Position numbers and translations under genes: made by a program. A DNA stretch of 64,000 bases from Ridgeia piscesae (taxonomy: Eukaryota; Annelida; Polychaeta; Sabellida; Siboglinidae): assembly GCA_025642075.2 (NCBI GenBank), contig JAODUO010000576.1, positions 112,501 through 176,500 on the forward strand, in the 5' to 3' direction. The notes below the pieces were generated by a model. The model was given only the letters and a program-made list of their open reading frames with translations. It had not been told where the DNA came from and searched no databases. Positions 39,601 through 54,008 of the stretch are shown here, piece by piece; the stretch's first letter is position 1; each line of letters opens with the position of its first letter.

Positions 39601-42600
39601 TAAATAAACACAGAGTGGCCAAACGTAGAACAGTTTGATGTAAACTGAAGATCTGGCCAATGATCTCATGGTGCTGACACCTGGTGACTGTCAAACAGAG
39701 GTTGAAGACTTCATGATCATTCGGAAGATTTCCGGCGTCTTGTCTTGACATCACTACCACTGTTTATGTGTAATCATTGCAGTCATATCTTATTGTTCCT
39801 GTGTAATTGTTTGCCTTTAATCAGTACTATTGGATTCAGTATAATGCAGTTTCCCTATGTCGCAATATGAATTATGTGCATAACCGCAATACAATGTGTG
39901 TATAAGTAATACATGTGCATTACTAGCACAACATAACATCAGCCAATCAGCCTATCCCACATGAGGTTTTCACTAGAACAATTTTGCCATATTTTTAATC
40001 AGTTGTAAACATTTTTAATGTTAATGTCAGTAAAATGTACGACGGAATGTCCAGGCATTTAACGTGTTTGGCATCCATTTTGAACCTTGTTGCTAGGCAG
40101 CAGGTCATGTGATATGTAAGTTATGTCGCTACAGTGTGTTACTTATTTTCCAGACAGCGATACTGCGTTCACGAGTTTTGCCAACCCCAACTACCTGATG
40201 TCGGCAGGTGAGGTGACCGGGGGTGACATGTCAACCGATGATGCCATCAACTCAAACATCAACTACTGTGACAATGACCTCTATGACAACCCACACTCGG
40301 GGTCAACAAACATGGAGAAGAGTCGCAAGAAGTACGCCCAGCTCGACATCGCCGCCATGGGCATGGAACCGACCACCACACCAAATGACAATGTGACGTC
40401 ACCTGCGAGTAGTGATGCAATGACAGCCGATTCCGCCATCACGAGTCCGGCCGATGATGACACATCACCGACGTATAGTGACGCGAACAAGACAGGTTTT
40501 ATCGGGTACTACGCAAGTCTCGAGGAGTCGGCAAACATGAGACAAAGCGAGGGGACAGACCAGAGTGATGGGGTCAGGACTGACTCTGAGGGGTCAGCCA
40601 GTGCCATGAACAAACAGCACGTCCAACTCAGGTCAGTTTCACTTTCATTTCCTGCACTTTGTCCAAGCTGATACTAACCAATACTGATTTAACAAAAAAC
40701 TAAAGTAGCATTCTGAATTAAACTCCCATTTCAACTTGTTCAATGATAAGCTTAGTCTGTTCCACCATCTATTCACTAGCCACGTGTTCCGTCATTTTAG
40801 CCTTTCCTCTCAATTCCATCATCTCCTTTCCATTCTGTCATGTCACCTGACATACATCCATATGTATTCATGTGACTATCGTGTACTGAGTGATAATCAT
40901 AGAGAGAGATCTGTCCTTGTGGAGCTAGTAGGGTGTCTCGTGGAGGCAGTAGGGTGTCTCAGTGGAGGCAGTAGGGTGTCTTGTGGAGGCAGTAGTGTGT
41001 CTCGTGGAGGCAGTAGGGTGTCTCTTGGAGGCAGTAGGGTGTCTCATGGAGGCAGTAGGGTGTCTTGTGGAGGCAGTACGGTGTCTCATGGAGGCAGTAG
41101 GGTGTCTCTTGGAGGCAGTAGGGTGTCTCATGGAGGCAGTAGGGTGTCTCATGGAGGCAGTAGGGTGTCTTGTGGAGGCAGTAGGGTGTCTCTTGGAGGC
41201 AGTAGGGTGTCTCGTGGAGGCAGTAGGGTGTCTCTGGAGGCAGTAGGGTGTCTCGTGGAGGCAGTAGGGTGTCTCTTGGAGGCAGTAGGGTGTCTCTGGA
41301 GGCAGTAGGGTGTCTCGTGGAGGCAGTAGGGTGTCTCGTGGAGGCAGTAGGGTGTCTCTTGGAGGCAGTAGGGTGTCTCATGGAGGCAGTAGGGTGTCTA
41401 GTGGAGGCAGTAGGGTGTCTCTTGGAGGCAGTAGGGTGTCTCTTGGAGGCAGTAGGGTGTCTCGTGGAGGCAGTAGGGTGTCTCATGGAGGCAGTAGGGT
41501 GTCTCTGGAGGCAGTAGGGTGCTCTGGAGCAGTAGGGTGCCTCGTGGAGCAGTAGGGTGCTCTGGAGCAGTAGGGTGTCTCGTGGAGCAGTAGGGTGCCT
41601 CGTGGAGCAGTAGGGTGTCTCGTGGAGCAGTAGGGTGCCTCGTGGAGCAGTAGGGTGTCTCTGAGCGTGGGGCTGGAGGCAGTAGGGTGTCTCTGGAGGC
41701 AGTAGGGTGCTTGGAGCAGTAGGGTGTCTTGGAGGCAGTAGGGTGTCTCTGGAGGCAGTAGGGTGTCTTGTGGAGGCAGTAGGGTGTCTCATGGAGGCAG
41801 TAGGGTGTCTCGTGGAGGCAGTAGGGTGTCTCATGGAGGCAGTAGGGTGTCTCTGGAGGCAGTAGGGTGTCTCATGGAGGCAGTAGGGTGTCTCGTGGAG
41901 GCAGTAGGGTGTCTCTGGAGGCAGTAGGGTGTCTCTGGAGGCAGTAGGGTGTCTCGTGGAGGCAGTAGGGTGTCTCGTGGAGGCAGTAGGGTGTCTCGTG
42001 GAGGCAGTAGGGTGTCTCGTGGAGGCAGTAGGGTGTCTCGTGGAGGCAGTAGGGTGTCTCGTGGAGGCAGTAGGGTGTCTCGTGGAGGCAGTAGGGTGTC
42101 TCGTGGAGGCAGTAGGGTGTCTCTGGAGGCAGTAGGGTGTCTCTGGAGGCAGTAGGGTGTCTCTGGAGGCAGTGGGTGTCTCTGGAGGCATAGGGTGTCT
42201 CATGGAGGCAGTAGGGTGTCTCTGGAGGCAGTAGGGTGTCTCTGGAGGCATAGGGTGTCTCTGGAGGCAGTAGGGTGTCTCATGGAGGCAGTAGGGTGTC
42301 TCGTGGAGGCAGTAGGGTGTCTCTGGAGGCAGTAGGGTGTCTCATGGAGGCAGTAGGGTGTCTCATGGAGGCAGTAGGGTGTCTCGTGGAGGCAGTAGGG
42401 TGTCTCTTGGAGGCAGTAGGGTGTCTCATGGAGGCAATAGGGTGTCTCATGGAGGCAGTAGGGTGTCTCATGGAGGCAGTAGGGTGTCTCGTGGAGGCAG
42501 TAGGGTGTCTCTGGAGGCATAGGGTGTCTCTGGAGGCAGTAGGGTGTCTCTGGAGGCAGTAGGGTGTCTCTGGAGGCAGTAGGGTGTCTCATGGAGGCAG

Positions 42601-45600
42601 TAGGGTGTCTCTGGAGGCAGTAGGGTGTCTCGTGGAGGCAGTAGGGTGTCTCGTGAATTTCCAACATCAGTTTGGAGGCAGTAGGGTGTCTCAATGGAGG
42701 CAATAGGGTGTCTCTGGGGCAGCTAGGAGTGTCTCATGGAAGACATAGGTTCCTGAGGCAATAGGGATGTCTCTATGGAGGCAGTAGGGTGTCTCATGGA
42801 GGCAGTAGGGTGTCTCTGGAGGATTGGTTCTCATGATCAGGTTCTTATGGCTTAGTGCCTGTAGAGGCAATGGTGTCTCATGGAAGGCAATAGGGGTCCT
42901 GGAGGCAATAGCAAGTGTCTCAAAAAAGTTTTATAGCATTACTGTAAGGGTGTCTCTTGGAGCAATGGTGCTCGTACAATGCACTCTGTAGGCAATAGGG
43001 TGTCTCGGAGGCAAGTAGGGTTCTTCAAGTAAGGAGGCAATAGGGTGTCTCATGGAGGCAATAGGGTGTCTCAGTGGAGGCAGTAGGGTGTCTCATGGAG
43101 GCAGTAGGGTGTCTCATGGAGGCAGTAGGGTGTCTCGTGGAGGCAGTAGGGTGTCTCGTGGAGGCAGTAGGGTGTCTCGTGGAGGCAGTAGGGTGTCTCT
43201 GTGGAGGCAGTAGGGTGTCTCGTGATATATTATTCACAACACAGCTTTGCCAGAGGAAAGATTTCAAATAACAACAGTTGAACCCGAGACCTGAGACGTG
43301 TCATTACCAAAATATTCACTAGGTTTATTTATACAGAATTTCTTTCTTGTTTTAAGGAGAATCTCTGTACTTATTTATTTTTTGTTTAGTATAATCTTCT
43401 TAAGACTATTTTGATTGTATACTTCATATCAAGTTGTATTACTTACTTTGCTAAGCCTGTAGCATTGTTTGCAATTTGAAACTTTGATACGGCCACAGCA
43501 ACAAGTTGAGATGGCAAACAACCCATGTAGCTTCAAAACAAGTTTTATTAGCCATTACTGCTACAGCAGGCCAAGTGGATGATTCATTTTCCCTCGTTCG
43601 ACATGCCAAACTTCCTGTTAGAAATGACTACATCTGGGGAAGTGCTGAAAGGGTTTATAAAAGAAGGATGCTACAAAGAGTGAAGATGGTTTAGTGACTA
43701 AAGGGATACTCCAGTCAGTGAGAGGTTCACAATATTAACTTACATATGTATAATATATTGGTTGTGCACAAAGATCGTTAATAAACAATTACCGGTAATG
43801 GTAGTTTAATGGTATCAAAAACATGCTATCTTAGATTCAGGGCGTTGCCATATTGAGACTTATGCGCCAATGACGTAAGCCAAATCGTTTACGTCACTGG
43901 CGCGTTGTTGAAAAAGGCAAGGATTGGCGGAATCTTCGCTAATAATTGTGATTGTGACGTACTGGATACATCAAATCCCATTGGACAGACATAGGATGTT
44001 CGAACGTGCATGCGCCAGTGATGTAAGCCGTTTACGTCACTGGCACATAAGTCTAAAAATGGCAGCGCCCTGAATCCAACATGGAGTGTTTCTGATACAA
44101 TTACCCGGCATACTGTAATAAATTGTTTATTAACGATCTTTGTGCACAGTTACTATGCACAACCAATATATTATACAGATGTATGTAACTGGTGTGAATC
44201 TCTCACCTTTAACAGGCATAGTTTATAAGTTATCTGAAAGTAAAGCCATGTTTTAGTTTTTGCAATGGTGAAACAAGAACATTTATTAAAGAAAAGTAAC
44301 GCAATAATTGTGTTAGCCGTGCATTAGAGTGCAGTGAAACAATATGATTGTCCCATCCATTTTTTCCCACAGTGGAACACATTCTTAATACACTTTTTAC
44401 AGTACTCGGACTAATGTCATTGCTCATTTTTTCCATGTACAATTTCATACATATTCTTTCTTACAACATATTCACAGCATAGCACATCAGTGTCTAGTCA
44501 AACATTTCTTTCACACTACAGTAGAATATTCGTGAATTCCTACGTGAATTGTTTTACGCTGCAGTCGGTTAGTTCAGTTTGTTGTTCCAGGCAAACAAAT
44601 GTTCCGTGTAGCCAGAGTCCTCTTTTACTGTCTTTGTCGTCTCCTTGTGGACACTACAATCAATGACCAATCTGCACTTGATATCTGTACCCACACCTAC
44701 ACTGGTGATTACAAAACAACACTCGGCAGTTGCATCGATCAGCCGCCTCTAGTTTCTGGCAGATTAACATAAAAAGATCACTTTTTCAGCCTGCAGAGGT
44801 GTCGTGTAATTGTCGTTGCATAACATATTTGACCTTATGGTTTGTTCACTAATGTATGACGGCAATGTTAGGTGTTGCTGACACTATACCGTAGTGAGTG
44901 GATGGTTCACTAATGTATGACGGCAATGTTAGGTGATGCTGACACTATACCGTAGTGAGTGGATGGTTCACTAAGGTATGATGGCAATTTTAGGTGATGC
45001 TGACACTATACCGTAGTGAGTGGATGGTTCACTAATGTATGACGGCAATGTTAGGTGATGCTGACACTATACCGTAGTGAGTGGATGGTTCACTAATGTA
45101 TGACGGCAATGTTAGGTGATGCTGACACTATACCGTAGTGAGTGGATGGTTCACTAAGGTATGATGGCAATTTTAGGTGATGCTGACACTATACCGTAGT
45201 GAGTGGATGGTTCACTAATGTATGACGGCAATGTTAGGTGATGCTGACACTATACCATAGTGAGTGGATGGTTCACTAATGTATGACGGCAATTTTAGGT
45301 GATGCTGACACTATACCGTAGTGAGTGGATGGTTCACTAATGTATGACAGCAATTTTAGGTGATGCTGACACTATACCGTAGTGAGTGGATGGTTCACTA
45401 ATGTATGACGGCAATTTTAGGTGATGCTGACACTATACCGTAGTGAGTGGATGGTTCACTAATGTATGACAGCAATTTTAGGTGATGCTGACACTATACC
45501 ATAGTGAGTGGATGGTTCACTAATGTATGACGGCAAGTGTAGGTGATGCTGACACTATACCATAGTGAGTGGATGGTTCACTAATGTATGACAGCAAGTT

Positions 45601-48600
45601 TAGGTGATGCTGACACTATACCATAGTGAGTGGATGGTTCACTAATGTATGACGGCAAGTGTAGGTGATGCTGACACTATACCGTAGTGAGTGGATGGTT
45701 CACTAATGTATGACAGCAAGTTTAGGTGATGCTGACACTATACCATAGTGAGTGGATGGTTCACTAATGTATGACAGCAATTTTAGGTGATGCTGACACT
45801 ATACCGTAGTGAGTGGATGGTTCACTAATGTATGACAGCAATTCTAGGTGATGCTGACACTATACCGTAGTGAGTGGATGGTTCACTAATGTATGACAGC
45901 AATTTTAGGTGATGCTGACACTATACCGTAGTGAGTGGATGGTTCACTAATGTATGACGGCAAGTGTAGGTGATGCTGACACTATACCGTAGTGAGTGGA
46001 TGGTTCACTAATGTATGACAGCAAGTTTAGGTGATGCTGACACTATACCATAGTGAGTGGATGGTTCACTAATGTATGACAGCAATTTTAGGTGATGCTG
46101 ACACTATACCATAGTGAGTGGATGGTTCACTAATGTATGACAGCAATTCTAGGTGATGCTGACACTATACCGTAGTGAGTGGATGGTTCACTAATGTATG
46201 ACAGCAATTTTAGGTGATGCTGACACTATACCGTAGTGAGTGGATGGTTCACTAATGTATGACAGCAAGTTTAGGTGATGCTGACACTATACCGTAGTGA
46301 GTGGATGGTTCACTAATGTATGACAGCAATTTTAGGTGATGCTGACACTATACCGTAGTGAGTGGATGGTTCACTAATGTATGACAGCAATTTTAGGTGA
46401 TGCTGACACTATACCGTAGTGAGTGGATGGTTCACTAATGTATGACAGCAATTTTAGGTGTTGCTGACACTATACCGTAGTGAGTGGATGGTTCACTAAT
46501 GTATGACAGCAATTTTAGGTGTTGCTGACACTATACCGTAGTGAGTGGATGGTTCACTAATGTATGACAGCATTTTTAGGTGATGCTGACACTATAGTGT
46601 AGTGAGTGGATGGTTCACTAATGTATGACAGCATTTTTAGGTGATGCTGACACTACACCGTAGTGAGTGGATGGTTCACTAATGTATGACAGCATTTTTA
46701 GGTGATGCTGACACTATACCGTAGTGAGTGGATGGTTCACTAATGTATGACGGCAAGTGTAGGTGATGCTGACACTATACCATAGTGAGTGGATGGTTCA
46801 CTAATGTATGACAGCAAGTTTAGGTGATGCTGACACTATACCGTAGTGAGTGGATGTTTCAGTTATGAAGCCAAATGAATTACAGTTGTGCTGCTAATTT
46901 GTGTAATCAATTACAATTTCACAATTGCAGTTACATGTATGATATATAAATAATCTATTATGCAGGACCAAATGTTGATTGCATAAGTGTATGTTTGTTA
47001 ACTGTTTGTTATGTTGTTGCTTGCTGTTGCCTGTTGTTGCTGAATTTGGAATTTTGTATATACACAACACAAATGGCAATTTTTTTCATTCAAAGCTTCT
47101 GATATGAACTGATATTTTAAATAACGTGTAATAATAATAATTGCAAATTACGCAAAGAAATTGTCAGTTATGAAACATTTCAAAATCAGATAAATAAGAC
47201 CTACATATTTATTATAGTAAATTACTTTTACTTAATTAAACTGGAATTAATAATCAATACACAATTTGTGTAATCTGTTAGATTTACATAAAACTTGACG
47301 AGAATAGATTATAAACACTGTAGATGATTACTTTAATCAATTACATGTGCATGACTGGAAGAGAATAAATAATAAATACCCTGTACACAATTACCGGTAG
47401 TGTAATCAATTACTCTCTTATATATGGACCTGTCGCTGGATTTTGTTACAAGATAGTGTAATCTGCCAAATCTTACAGTAGTATTTACTACTGGTAGTTA
47501 GTATTTTATTAATGTTTATGTTTATTTATTACCATTCAGTTGTCATGTAGCTGAAGAGTGAATTATGTGTTTATTGCTACTGGACATGCTCGGGTTATTG
47601 ATAGCGGAAGCATTTGTCGGGCCAAATATAAACAGATCGCCAGCATTAATAAATAGGACAGAAAGTCAGGTCATGAATAACTGATGGACTGCGTCGAAGA
47701 ATGTCAGATCGCTAAACAATTGGGTACACGGCAGATCAATACGGAGTCATTGCCCACCTTTTGTTAGTGCGGGTAACATTTACATTGATTGCGTTGGGGA
47801 CATGTCTATGCGATGTCCGTACGACGTCACCGACGCTAGCATCACATTTATGCCAAATTGATGGGGGCAGATTGTCCAAAAAAAAGTCTGGGGACACTAA
47901 ATAGACAGGAATTTGTTCCCGTGATTTTTGTTTTGATGTATATTTTGGTAAGATAATTTGTTTTAATTAATTAAACCCACGTGGATGGTTTTGTAATTGT
48001 TCCGGCCTGCCTGTGGTTAGGATGTCATTAATATTTAATGCGGCTGTGTTGTGGATATGGCTGGTTGCTGAAGTAATATCACCGACTGGGACACGCGAGT
48101 GACGACGTTCTGACTCACGGTCTGATTCATGTGGCAGCAGCCGTGGTAGCATTTTACATGCAGCCCTGCTGGCCACCATCAGTGTGTCTGGGATACTTTG
48201 CAAGATGGAGTCGGTCGTCGTGTGGCAGTGACCGTCGGTCAAGCCCGTGTGTCCAGCGCGAGACACGGCAATCGGCATGTGACCACGGTCATGGAACGGT
48301 GGCGTTTGCGACAGACTGCACTGGGCGTGTCGTGTGGATATGAAGTGATTGTCCTAGCCATGGCCGTGCTTAACACAGCCCACACTAGTGAAGACGAACA
48401 CAGCAGTGACACGGAAAAATCTGGTTTTGTTGATGATGACGATGACATAGGCAGTGCTTGGGACTTGATCCAGGAAAATGATCTGGATCCGGATCCGGAA
48501 TGGAATCAGACAACTGGGTAAGCTACTGCACAGTCCGGGACAAATCATCATGAAATATTTAATTTCTCATCCACAGGTGCATGAGTACCACCGGCATTGT

Positions 48601-48977
48601 ACACCAGGCTCTTTCAGATCAATATATTTAATGTCAGTGCAGTAATGACCGAAGCGCTGTTTTCATTTTTGTTGTCATCTTTTTCCAGGAGGTGGTTAAT
48701 AATCTTTATTTCCTGCAAAGTGGCAGTAGTTATGGTTATGAAAATCACATTATTGATATGACATTTTTCCAGTCTTGTTGGATTTGTTATATATGTATAT
48801 ACAACTGCATTAAATATTAATGACATTCTGACTACTGATCTGCCTGGCAAGAACATTTAAAAATCACTCCATTTGGAATTAGTGTGTGTGTGTGTGGGGT
48901 GGGGGGTGCGTGCGTGCGTGCTTGTGTGTGGTATAGGTTTTCTGCACTGATATACCCAACCACACACACACATAAAT

Positions 48978-49036
<59 letters not shown>

Positions 49037-52000
49037 ATATAAATGTAAAGCAGATAAATCTATGTTGTGTGGCATGTACCATCAGTGCATCAAGGTCTTG
49101 AGGTGGTGGATTAAAATGTGGCAATTTTTCCTTAAAATCACAAAAATAAGTTCTAATTCCTGCTGTCCATTCAAATACTGGATCCACGAGTGATATTTTC
49201 CATATCCTTCAAAATGTGCTATTTGATATTTTGGCACCTGATCATCTGGTTTCCAACTGACTGTTGCCAGCCATTGTGTGCACCATTTGACATCCTCTTT
49301 CAATCGACCCCAGAATACATGGAGTGACCAATGAGAAGACACACCCACATACCACAATATCTCCACTGCTCAATCAAACAGCAGTTGTTTTGGATGTCTT
49401 ATCTGTACAACTGTTGGCAGCTGTCTCTGCAGTACCACAAATGTCCTTGTAGAATTATAATGTCCCATCCGATGGTAGCTAAAAAGGACGACTGGTAATG
49501 GCTTTTGTTTCCCTACTGAATTGAGATGAGTGTATTTATGTCTCATCGAGTATGGTAGATGTCCGTAGGTGTCGTTGTGACAATATTATTTCTCTTTTTT
49601 AAGCTATATTCTCTGTGCAATATTTGGAATGGTAGCACTGAATATCTTCAGTACCGTGGAGGCGAGGACAAACTGTGTCCAGCTGGTGTGTTGAAATTGC
49701 ACTGCAAAACAAGAGCTTGTGACAGGTGTAGACTGAGTTTGCTGGTGACATCATCTGTGTCTATTTTTGGTGTTGTATTATAATGTTTATTTCGGACAAA
49801 AAGACCGTAATATGATCTTTATGTATACATAAAATACAATAAAAAATGCAATACATAAAATACAATTAAAGCAATTATGGGGTACAAGTAAAAGAATAAA
49901 TAAATGTGTAATAAAAATAAATAAATAGGTCATGAATAAAATTGAATAAGTGATTAAAAATAATTATTAAAAATATGGTAACAAATACAATATAAATATA
50001 ATGTGTACAATTGGGATCTTCAGTATGTGTACATAGAGCTTCTAAAATGTATATCAGTATGGAAATAATTTACAAAAATAGCGTTTTCAGGCTGATGAAG
50101 ACGACATAAAAGGCTAAATATGGATGAACGAATGCGTTCATTGAAAGATTTAGTATAATTGGGGTCAAACATAAAACTTGCATTACATCTTGATGGTATA
50201 TTCAAGCTGGAAGAAACAACGGAATGATGTTTGATGTAGTGTTTGTGTGTCTAACTTGGAATGACATCAGGCTAGGTGTTTTGGGTTGGCACTGGAATGT
50301 GATTGTGTGTTTACACTGGAATCTTTGACATGATGTTTGTGTCACATTTCTTTGTTTACACTGGATAGGAGTCTAAAATATTGTTTACATGTTCTCTTTG
50401 GAATGTCAACCGACACAGTGTCTGTGCTCTCATTGGCATGGTGTTTGTGGGTTCACGCAAGAACAATGCCTCACATGTGTTTCCATGTTCACACAAGTAC
50501 GAGTGTTTGTGTGTTCATGCAGGTATGATACCTAACACATGTTTGTGTGTTCACACAAAACACATCTGACATGTGTTTGTGTGTTCACTCAAAATAGTGA
50601 CGCCTGACATGACGTTTGCATGTTCCCACCAAAATGACACCTGACATGTGTCTGTGTATTACTCAAAATAATGACGCCTGACATGACGTTTGCATGTTCC
50701 CACCAAGATGACACCTGGTATGTGTTTGTGTGTTACTCAAAATAATGACGCCTGACATGACGTTTGCTTGTTCCCACCAAGATGACACCTGACATGTGTT
50801 TGTGTGTTACTCAAAATAATGACGCCTAACATGATGTTTGCTTGTTCCCACCAAGATGACACCTGACATGTGTTTGTGTGTTACTCAAAATAATGACGCC
50901 TGACATGCTGGCATGACGTTTGCTTGTTCGCACCAAGGTGACACCTGACATGTGTTTTGTGTTACTCAAAATAATGACGTGTGACATGACATTTGCTTGT
51001 TCTCACCAAGATGACACCTGGCATGTGTTTGTGTGTTACTCAAAATAGTGACGCCTGACATGACGTTTGCATTTTCCCACCAAGATGACACCTGACATGT
51101 GTTTGTGTGTTACTCAAAATTGTGACGCCTGACATGACGTTTGCATGTTCCCACCAAGATGACACCTGACGTGTTTGTGTGTTACTCAAAATAGTGACGC
51201 CTGATATGACGTTTGCATGTTCCCACCAAGATGACACCTGACATGTGTTTGTGTGTTACTCAAAATTGTGACGCCTGACATGACGTTTGCATGTTCCCAC
51301 CAAGATGACACCTGACATGTGTTTGTGTGTTCATAGTGATGACAAGCGGCTGTTCGTCAACTCGCCAGACTCCAATGACAGCGGCATCCAGGCTGACGTC
51401 CCACACGTGCGGGCCCCGGAGACAGAGGACCTGTATGCCGTCGTCACAAAGGAAAAGGGCAAGTCTGATGACAGAGAGGAGGAGGAAGAAGAGGAAGAAG
51501 ACGATGATGAAAGGACGTCACGTCTCGCAAGGGTGGGTGGAGAGGAGATAACCAGTGTGCTGGAGCCGTCGTTTTGGTGACTGGATATATAATTCATAAA
51601 ATTAATGTCTGACATTTGTCAGGTTTAGTAGAGTTCAGCTGAATACCAGGGATAATTGTGGATCATAAAATTATATATAATTTCCAGGCTTGGTGTGTCA
51701 TGAAGTTGTTGTTATGGGGTCATTGAATGTCACAAAAGTTTGAAATTGTAATTTTTTCTGTCTGTTATGTAATTAAAATATGTATTACTCGGACATCTGA
51801 GTCACTGTTATGACTATTTTAGGAAAATATTGTCCTATGTCACTAATGTGTCATTCTCACCATTATTTCTAGTGACTTCCTGTCACTAGTGACTCCCTGT
51901 TGTAACTGCCGTGTCTGTGTCACATGTCACCACTGTGACAGTATCACATACTTGTGTCACGGCTATAGTTATTAAACTGTAGATGTCACTGTTATAGTGG

Positions 52001-53964
52001 CTTATCCCCTTCTCAGTCATTGTGGTAAGTGCCCCTTTCTGTGTCATGTGACATGTTTCCATGGTTACAGGAGGCACAGCAGCAGCAGGAGACACGGCAA
52101 GTGGAGCCGGAGCCTGCTGAAGAGCTTCCTCCGGGCTGGGAGAAACATGAAGGTGAGCCAAGGGGGAGAGGGAGAGGCAGGAGAGAGGACGAGGGAAAGA
52201 GGGAGGGGGAGAGTTAGGGGGAGACACACAGGGAGAGAGAAGACACAGCCAGTAAGACATAGAGACACTGAGGTAGTTCTAGGCGAGGCCAGTGAGTGAG
52301 AGACACTGAGGTAGTTCTAGGCGAGGCCAGTGAGTGAGACACTGAGGTAGTTCTAGGCGAGGACAGTGAGTGAGAGACACTGAGGTAGTTCTAGGCGAGG
52401 ACAGTGAGTGAGAGACACTGAGGTAGTTCTAGGCGAGGCCAGTGAGTGAGAGACACTGAGGTAGTTCTAGGCGAGGCCAGTGAGTGAGACACTGAAGTAG
52501 TTCTAGGCGAGGCCAGTGAGTGAGAGACACTGAGGTAGTTCTAGGCCAGGCCAGTGAGTGAGAGACACTGAGGTAGTTCTAGGCGAGGACAGTGAGTGAG
52601 AGACACTGAGGTAGTTCTAGGCGAGGACAGTGAGTGAGAGACACTGAGGTAGTTCTAGGCGAGGACAGTGAGTGAGAGACACTGAGGTAGTTCTAGGCGA
52701 GGACAGTGAGTGAGAGACACTGAGGTAGTTCTAGGCGAGGACAGTGAGTGAGATGTCACTGAGGGTACCTTCTAGGCATGGGAAGTGAGTGCAGCACATG
52801 AGTATGGTTCAGGGAGGACAGAGAGGAGAGACATGAGGGAGTCCGAGTGCTGAGGCCATGGCTGGGAGAAACATGAGGTGAGCCAAGGGGGAGAGGGAAG
52901 GCAGGAGAGAGGACGAGGAAGTTTAGGGAGGGGAAGTGAGGAGAGACACCAGGGAGTTCTAGGCAAGACAGTAAGAATAGAGACACTGAGGTAGTTCTAG
53001 GCGAGGACAGTGAGTGAGAGACACTGAGGTAGTTCTAGGCGAGGACAGTGAGTGAGAGACACTGAGGTAGTTCTAGGCGAGGACAGTGAGTGAGAGACAC
53101 TGAGGTAGTTCTAGGCGAGGACAGTGAGTGAGAGACACTGAGGTAGTTCTAGGCGAGGACAGTGAGTGAGAGACACTGAGGTAGTTCTAGGCGAGGACAG
53201 TGAGTGAGAGACACTGAGGTAGTTCTAGGCGAGGACAGTGAGTGAGAGACACTGAGGTAGTTCTAGGCGAGGCCAGTGAGTGAGAGACACTGAAGTAGTT
53301 CTAGGCGAGGCCAGTGAGTGAGAGACACTGAGGTAGTTCTAGGCGAGGCCAGTGAGTGAGAGACACTGAGGTAGTTCTAGGCGAGGACAGTGAGTGAGAG
53401 ACACTGAGGTAGTTCTAGGCGAGGACAGTGAGTGAGAGACACTGAGGTAGTTCTAGGCGAGGACAGTGAGTGAGAGACACTGAGGTAGTTCTAGGCGAGG
53501 CCAGTGAGTGAGAGACACTGAAGTAGTTCTAGGCGAGGACAGTGAGTGAGAGACACTGAGGTAGTTCTAGGCGAGGCCAGTGAGTGAGAGACACTGAAGT
53601 AGTTCTAGGCGAGGACAGTGAGTGAGAGACACTGAGGTAGTTCTAGGCGAGGACAGTGAGTGAGAGACACTGAGGTAGTTCTAGGCGAGGACAGTGAGTG
53701 AGAGACACTGAGGTAGTTCTAGGCGAGGACAGTGAGTGAGAGACACTGAGGTAGTTCTAGGCGAGGACAGTGAGTGAGAGACACTGAGGTAGTTCTAGGC
53801 GAGGCCAGTGAGTGAGAGACACTGAGGTAGTTCTAGGCGAGGACAGTGAGTGAGAGACAGCCAAAGGGAAATGTTAGGGCAGACACAACAGAGTGATATC
53901 CACTAGAGAGAGACACAGACGGCAGGCGGACGGACGGACGGACGGACGGCAGGCAGGCAGGCGG

Positions 53965-54008
<44 letters not shown>

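Noticed and set aside
40925..42703. Long ORFs of up to 430 codons on both strands
   Set aside because: Repeat products of the 20-bp array; mirrored on both strands.
48357..48379. Alternative acceptors TCCTAG and AACACAG before exon 48389
   Set aside because: Both give the wrong phase relative to exon 40154-40631.
51533..51536. Second GT (GTGG|GTGGAG) as donor of the acidic exon
   Set aside because: Out of phase with the WW exon at 52071.
52065..52268. ORFs on the minus strand opposite the WW exon
   Set aside because: Shadows of the real plus-strand exon and purine-rich intron.
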